Positions 60,315 to 64,000 of a DNA stretch of 64,000 nt are shown piece by piece (position 1 is the first letter of the stretch; every line of letters starts with the position of its first letter). The translations under genes were made by a program, and so were the position numbers. This DNA is from Cryptomeria japonica (lineage: Eukaryota > Streptophyta > Pinopsida > Cupressales > Cupressaceae): assembly GCF_030272615.1 (NCBI RefSeq), contig NC_081414.1, forward strand, positions 520,251,185-520,315,184, in the 5' to 3' direction. Under the pieces are notes generated by a model. The model was not told where the DNA came from. It was given only the letters and a program-made list of their open reading frames with translations, and ran no database searches.

Positions 60315-62820
60315 TTATGAAGTGGCAAGCATGTTCACTGTAGTGGCTACAGGAACCTTACCTTCATTACTTTGCTCAATTGCAGTAGGAACCTGATCAA
60401 TTGTTGTAGGAACCTTATCAGTTGCTACAGGAACTTGTGTTTCATCCTTTTGGGAAAATTGCTGCAGGAACTCCTCTTTAGTGGTCAGCTTATGATAAAG
60501 ATGCAATCGGTGACCATACACCAAAAGCTTATACTGAACGGGGTCAATTGTGGTCAAACGAACAACTCCATTATTGAAAACTTCTTCTATCTCATATGGA
60601 CCTAACCATCTGGTTTGTAGCTTTCCCATAGTATCTTTACATCTAGAGTCATACAGTATTGCCCAGTCACCAACTTTGAACTTTTTCTCTTTGATATATT
60701 TATCATGCCACTTTGCTCTCTGATTTTGGATCAGTTCTGTCTGCTAGACAACCATTTTCCTCCATTCGTCCAAAGCATTCAATTGTTGAATACTTTCTTT
60801 TTGTGCTTTAGATAGTGTCATATTTAATTGTAAAGTTGTCCTCAGAGTTTTATGCTCAAATTCAATAGGCATCATTGCTTCTTTTTCATAAACCATTTCA
60901 AAAGGTGTAAAACCAATTGGTATTTTCCAAGTTGTTCTATATGCCCAAATTGCCATAGAAATCCTATGAGACTAGTCTTTTTTATGAACTTATATTGTTT
61001 TGGTAAGAATAGCCTCAAGCTCCCTATTTGTAACCTCTACCTGTCCATTAGCTTGTGGATGATATGGAGTAATTTTTTTGTGCCTTATATTTTATTCATT
61101 GACTAAAGCTGCAATCAATGTTGAAGTAAATCGTGGGCCCTGGTCTGATACAATTTCTATTGGTACTCCATATCTTGTAAATATCTCCTCATAAAGAAAC
61201 TAAACCACCTTATTATCTCTTGCATGTGTCATGGCACAAGCTTCCACCCATTTTGTTACATAATCTATACATGCCAAAATGTAGGATTTCCCATTAGAAG
61301 GTGGATCAATTGGGCCAACAAAATATAATCCCCATTTATCAAATGGTGCAACTAATATTTGTGGATATAACGACATCTCATCAAATTTAGTATGTCTTCC
61401 CATACGCTGGCATCTGTCACATTTTCTTGTATACTATGTTGCATCCTTGTATAATGTGGGCCAATAGTATCCTGTATTTAGTATTTTGAGTGTTGTTCTT
61501 TTGGCAGCAAAATGTCATTCACACGGCTCATTATGACACGCATGAAGGATATCATATGTTTCATCTTCCCTTACACATCTTCTCATGACTTGGTCGAGCC
61601 TAGTATAAAACAAACAATCAGCAATCCATGAGAAGTTAAAACTTTTTTCTTCTAACAACCTTCTTTCCTTAGGAGAGAAATGAATTGGCATTTTAGCAGA
61701 AGCTAAATAGTTGGCAATATCAGCATACCAGGGAGTGTGAGCTTGTATAAGGAATAAATGTTCATCTGGAAAAGCATCATCTATTACTATAGAATCTTTT
61801 TGTAACTGAATTCTTAAAAGATAGTCTGCAACCACATTAGACTTCCTTAGTTTATCAACAACCGTGATATCAAATTCTTGCATCAACAATAACCAGGGAG
61901 CTAATCTACCAGTAATTGAAGGCTTATTCATGAGATATCTGATTGCAGTATGATCTGTATGCACAAATATAGGATATCCTATGATATAGTGCCTAAATTT
62001 GTTGAGTGCATATATAACGACTAACATTTCCTTTTCAGTGACTGTGTAATTCAACTCAGGCCCCTATAAGTTCTTGCTAATATAATATATTGCACTTTCC
62101 AAGTTATCAATTTTCTATCCTAATATTGCTCCTATTGCATAATCAGATGCATCTGTATGAATTTGAAAGGGTAAAGACCAATTTGGACCTTTAAGAACTG
62201 GTGCTTGGGTCAAGGCATGCTTAAGCTTCAAGAAAGCTTCATTGTAGGCAGAGGTCCATTTAAATTCCATATCCTTGGTAAGCAGTGAATATAAGGGACT
62301 TGCAATTTTGCTGAAATCTTTGATAAACCTTCTATAGTATCCAGCATGACCAAGGAAACTTATTACATCCTTTTGCTTCACAAAGGCATTGATATGTGGA
62401 ATGACTTCAATCTTTGTTGGCTCCACCTGTATTCCTTTTATAGAGATATGATGACCAAGTACTATTCCTTCCTGCATCATGATGAAGCATTTCTCACTAT
62501 TTAATGACAAAATATAGTCCTCACATTGCTGCAAAACTTTTTGCAGGTTCCCCAATGCTTGTTCAAATTCAAAATCATAAGTTGTAAAGTCATCCATATA
62601 GATTTCCATGATGTCTTGAGAAATATCAGAAAAGATACTGATCACTGCTCTTTGAAAAGTGGCTGGAGCATTACACAACCCAAAAGGAAGAACAAAACAT
62701 GCATATGTGCCCCAAGGACAAGTAAATGTTGTTTTTTCTTGATCCTCCGAGGCTATCTAAATCTAATTGTAACCACTGAATCCATCAAGAAATGAAAAAT
62801 ATCTTTTACCAACTAGAATT
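60315..62820 (-). pseudogene. ATH pol: reverse transcriptase, RNase H, integrase
   Basis: One continuous frame ends at TAA 60315. Reverse transcriptase begins near 62800 (KRYFSFLDGFSGYN) and has LPFGLCNAPATFQRA, IYMDDFTTY (the YMDD site) and SFLGHAGYYRRFIKDFS. RNase H has HTDASDYAIG and VTEKEMLVVIYALNKFRHYI. Integrase has an H/C zinc region (CDRCQRMGR), a catalytic core (DKWGLYFVGPI, then VSDQGPRF) and WAYRTTWKIPIGFTPFEMVY. FGLCNAPATFQ and MDDF are typical of the Athila clade. I count 11 in-frame stops: 8 TAG, 2 TAA, 1 TGA. Gag, protease and the first part of reverse transcriptase are missing at the right junction. Confidence 0.88.
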
Positions 62821-62890
62821 GTCTTACCAAAAAAAATATGAGCTCCCCTTGAGCTGATGAGCCATCTGCTCATCATTTTTCTCATAGCCT
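62821..62890 (-). other. Junction between ATH pol and COP3 tail
   Basis: Reverse transcriptase sequence fades at about 62820, and a Copia-type polypurine tract lies at 62893-62903. The 70 bases between belong clearly to neither. No TG/CA LTR terminus or target duplication is visible, so a deletion or illegitimate join is more likely than a clean insertion. Confidence 0.5.
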
Positions 62891-64000
62891 CTACTCCCCC
62901 TTTGACATCAATGACAAAGGTTGTCATTCGCTGTCAGTGGAGTCCTACCTAGTTTCTTGTAACTGGTGGGTTACACTCTGAAAGATATATGTCAAAATTA
63001 AATTTATGTCATTGCTAAATGTTTTACTGTCTTTAATAGCCTCATGTGTTCTCTACACTGTATGGGTGAGTATGTGCATTTTCTCTTCCGGTGTCTTTAG
63101 TTCAGGAACCAAAGCCTCAGATATTTCCTTTCTCAAAGAAATAAGATACTCTAGTCTTGGACCAAGTCAGCATTTTAAGTCCTTTGCTTTGTCCTTTATT
63201 CTTTGTTTTTCATTTTCCAGTTTCTTGATTTTCTCTTCCTACTTTGTAATTTTCTTCTCTAATTCCAAAAATGAATCTGATGTTTCAATCAAATTGTCAG
63301 CAATATTGTTAATCTTATCATGTGTCTTTCTGATTTCATTGTCAAGATCTTCTGTTAATACATCCATTTTGCATGTATCCTTGTACAATTTCTTGAAGTA
63401 AAAAATGATTTCATTGAGTTCCGGTAAAAGAGTATCCATCTCCTCTTTGTTCTTATTCACAATTTCCATAAAGAATTTCTCTTTTTCTTTTATCATCCTT
63501 TCCTTAAAAGTATCCTCATTTATTTGATCAATTGTGATTAGGTTATCGGTGATGAATTTAGACAATGTGTCTATTTGTTCTAAAGAATCTTTATTCTCTA
63601 TGTTACACTTGGGTGCAATCATCTTCAAAATTGGTATGGTGTTATCAATAGCCTTATATGCTAGTGCATTACAATCTGTTATTTTCTTAATAGAATCTAG
63701 CAATACCTCTGTCACATTTGTTGGTCTGAATTCAGACATGGAGGTTCCAAATGTCTGTCCAACTATCTTCACAATTTGTAATCCACTGGTGGTGATAATA
63801 GTATTGTGTTCCTCTTTCACTACAGGATCAGTTTGTGTCTACATTTCAGCTACCAAAGGTTTAGATCTTTTAGTTGTAGCCGGTGGCACTGTCTCTAAAT
63901 GTACTTGTGAATGAACCTGTTGTTCTACATGTTTCTTTGTACTCTCTACTGATAGTTTCTCTGATGGTGCCTTTGATGATTTTTCAGTGGTATCCATTGC
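62891..64000 (-). pseudogene. COP3: C-terminal part of an ORF2-like frame
   Basis: One minus-strand frame runs from the window edge (a Met codon at 63997) to TAG 62891. Its last codons are the polypurine tract itself (SLMSKGE from GTCAAAGGGGGAG). It is helical and Lys/Glu-rich: SIKKITDCNALAYKAIDN, LLPELNEIIFYFKKLYK, DLDNEIRKTHDKINN, EKIKKLENEKQRIKD. In-frame stops occur at about 63840, 63238, 63165, 63057, 62945 and 62928. A block resembles the COP1 ORF2 C-terminus (LFPQLKHILYLFQKL). The position before a polypurine tract also matches COP1 ORF2, so it is probably the same kind of frame from another Sirevirus-like family. Confidence 0.55.

Noticed and set aside
1-64000. tRNA genes suggested by TGGTATCAGAGC words
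   Set aside because: They occur only next to LTR ends in element orientation, as primer sites; no cloverleaf sequence surrounds them.

Overview
The window is plant nuclear DNA made almost entirely of LTR retrotransposons nested in one another. I see no cellular gene, rRNA, tRNA or CRISPR array. AT-richness, 1-4 kb LTRs, deep nesting and heavy decay suggest a large seed-plant genome. A gymnosperm is plausible, but the sequence alone does not prove it.

Family labels used below are local. CHR = Ty3/gypsy chromovirus (minus strand). TAT = Ty3/gypsy Tat-like gag-protease element (minus). COP1 = Sirevirus-like Copia element without recognisable pol (minus). COP2 = Sirevirus-like Copia gag element without recognisable pol (plus). 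FLR = older element remnant (minus). ATH = Athila-like Ty3/gypsy pol plus an extra ORF (minus). COP3 = tail of another Copia-type element at the right edge (minus).

Layout. 1-410: end of a CHR LTR. 411-4671 and 13095-15307: TAT internal region, primer site and 5' LTR, split by COP1. 4672-13094: COP1, arranged as gag fragment, LTR, internal, LTR. 15308-16489: FLR leader, primer site and part of its LTR. 16490-23580 and 54239-56258: COP2, arranged as LTR, internal, LTR, gag fragment. Its second LTR is split by the CHR array. 23581-54238: CHR array of four LTRs alternating with three internal regions, flanked by one 5-bp target duplication (TAAAC). 56259-56380: unassigned. 56381-62820: ATH 3' LTR (left end uncertain), accessory ORF and pol. 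62821-64000: COP3 tail ORF.

The main observation is that CHR, COP1 and COP2 each appear as tandem copies sharing LTRs rather than as single LTR-internal-LTR units. The CHR array kept one target duplication at its outer ends, so it behaves as one insertion. Its three gag-pol copies share two identical stop codons, while other stops are shared by different pairs of copies. COP1 carries gag plus a second frame of about 1,120 codons where pol would be expected. ATH carries a 746-codon accessory frame next to its 3' LTR, broken almost only by TAG codons.

Relative order inferred from nesting: FLR is oldest. TAT entered the FLR internal region and COP2 entered the FLR LTR. COP1 and a CHR copy then entered TAT, and the CHR array entered COP2. 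No intact autonomous element is present; every pol frame carries stops.
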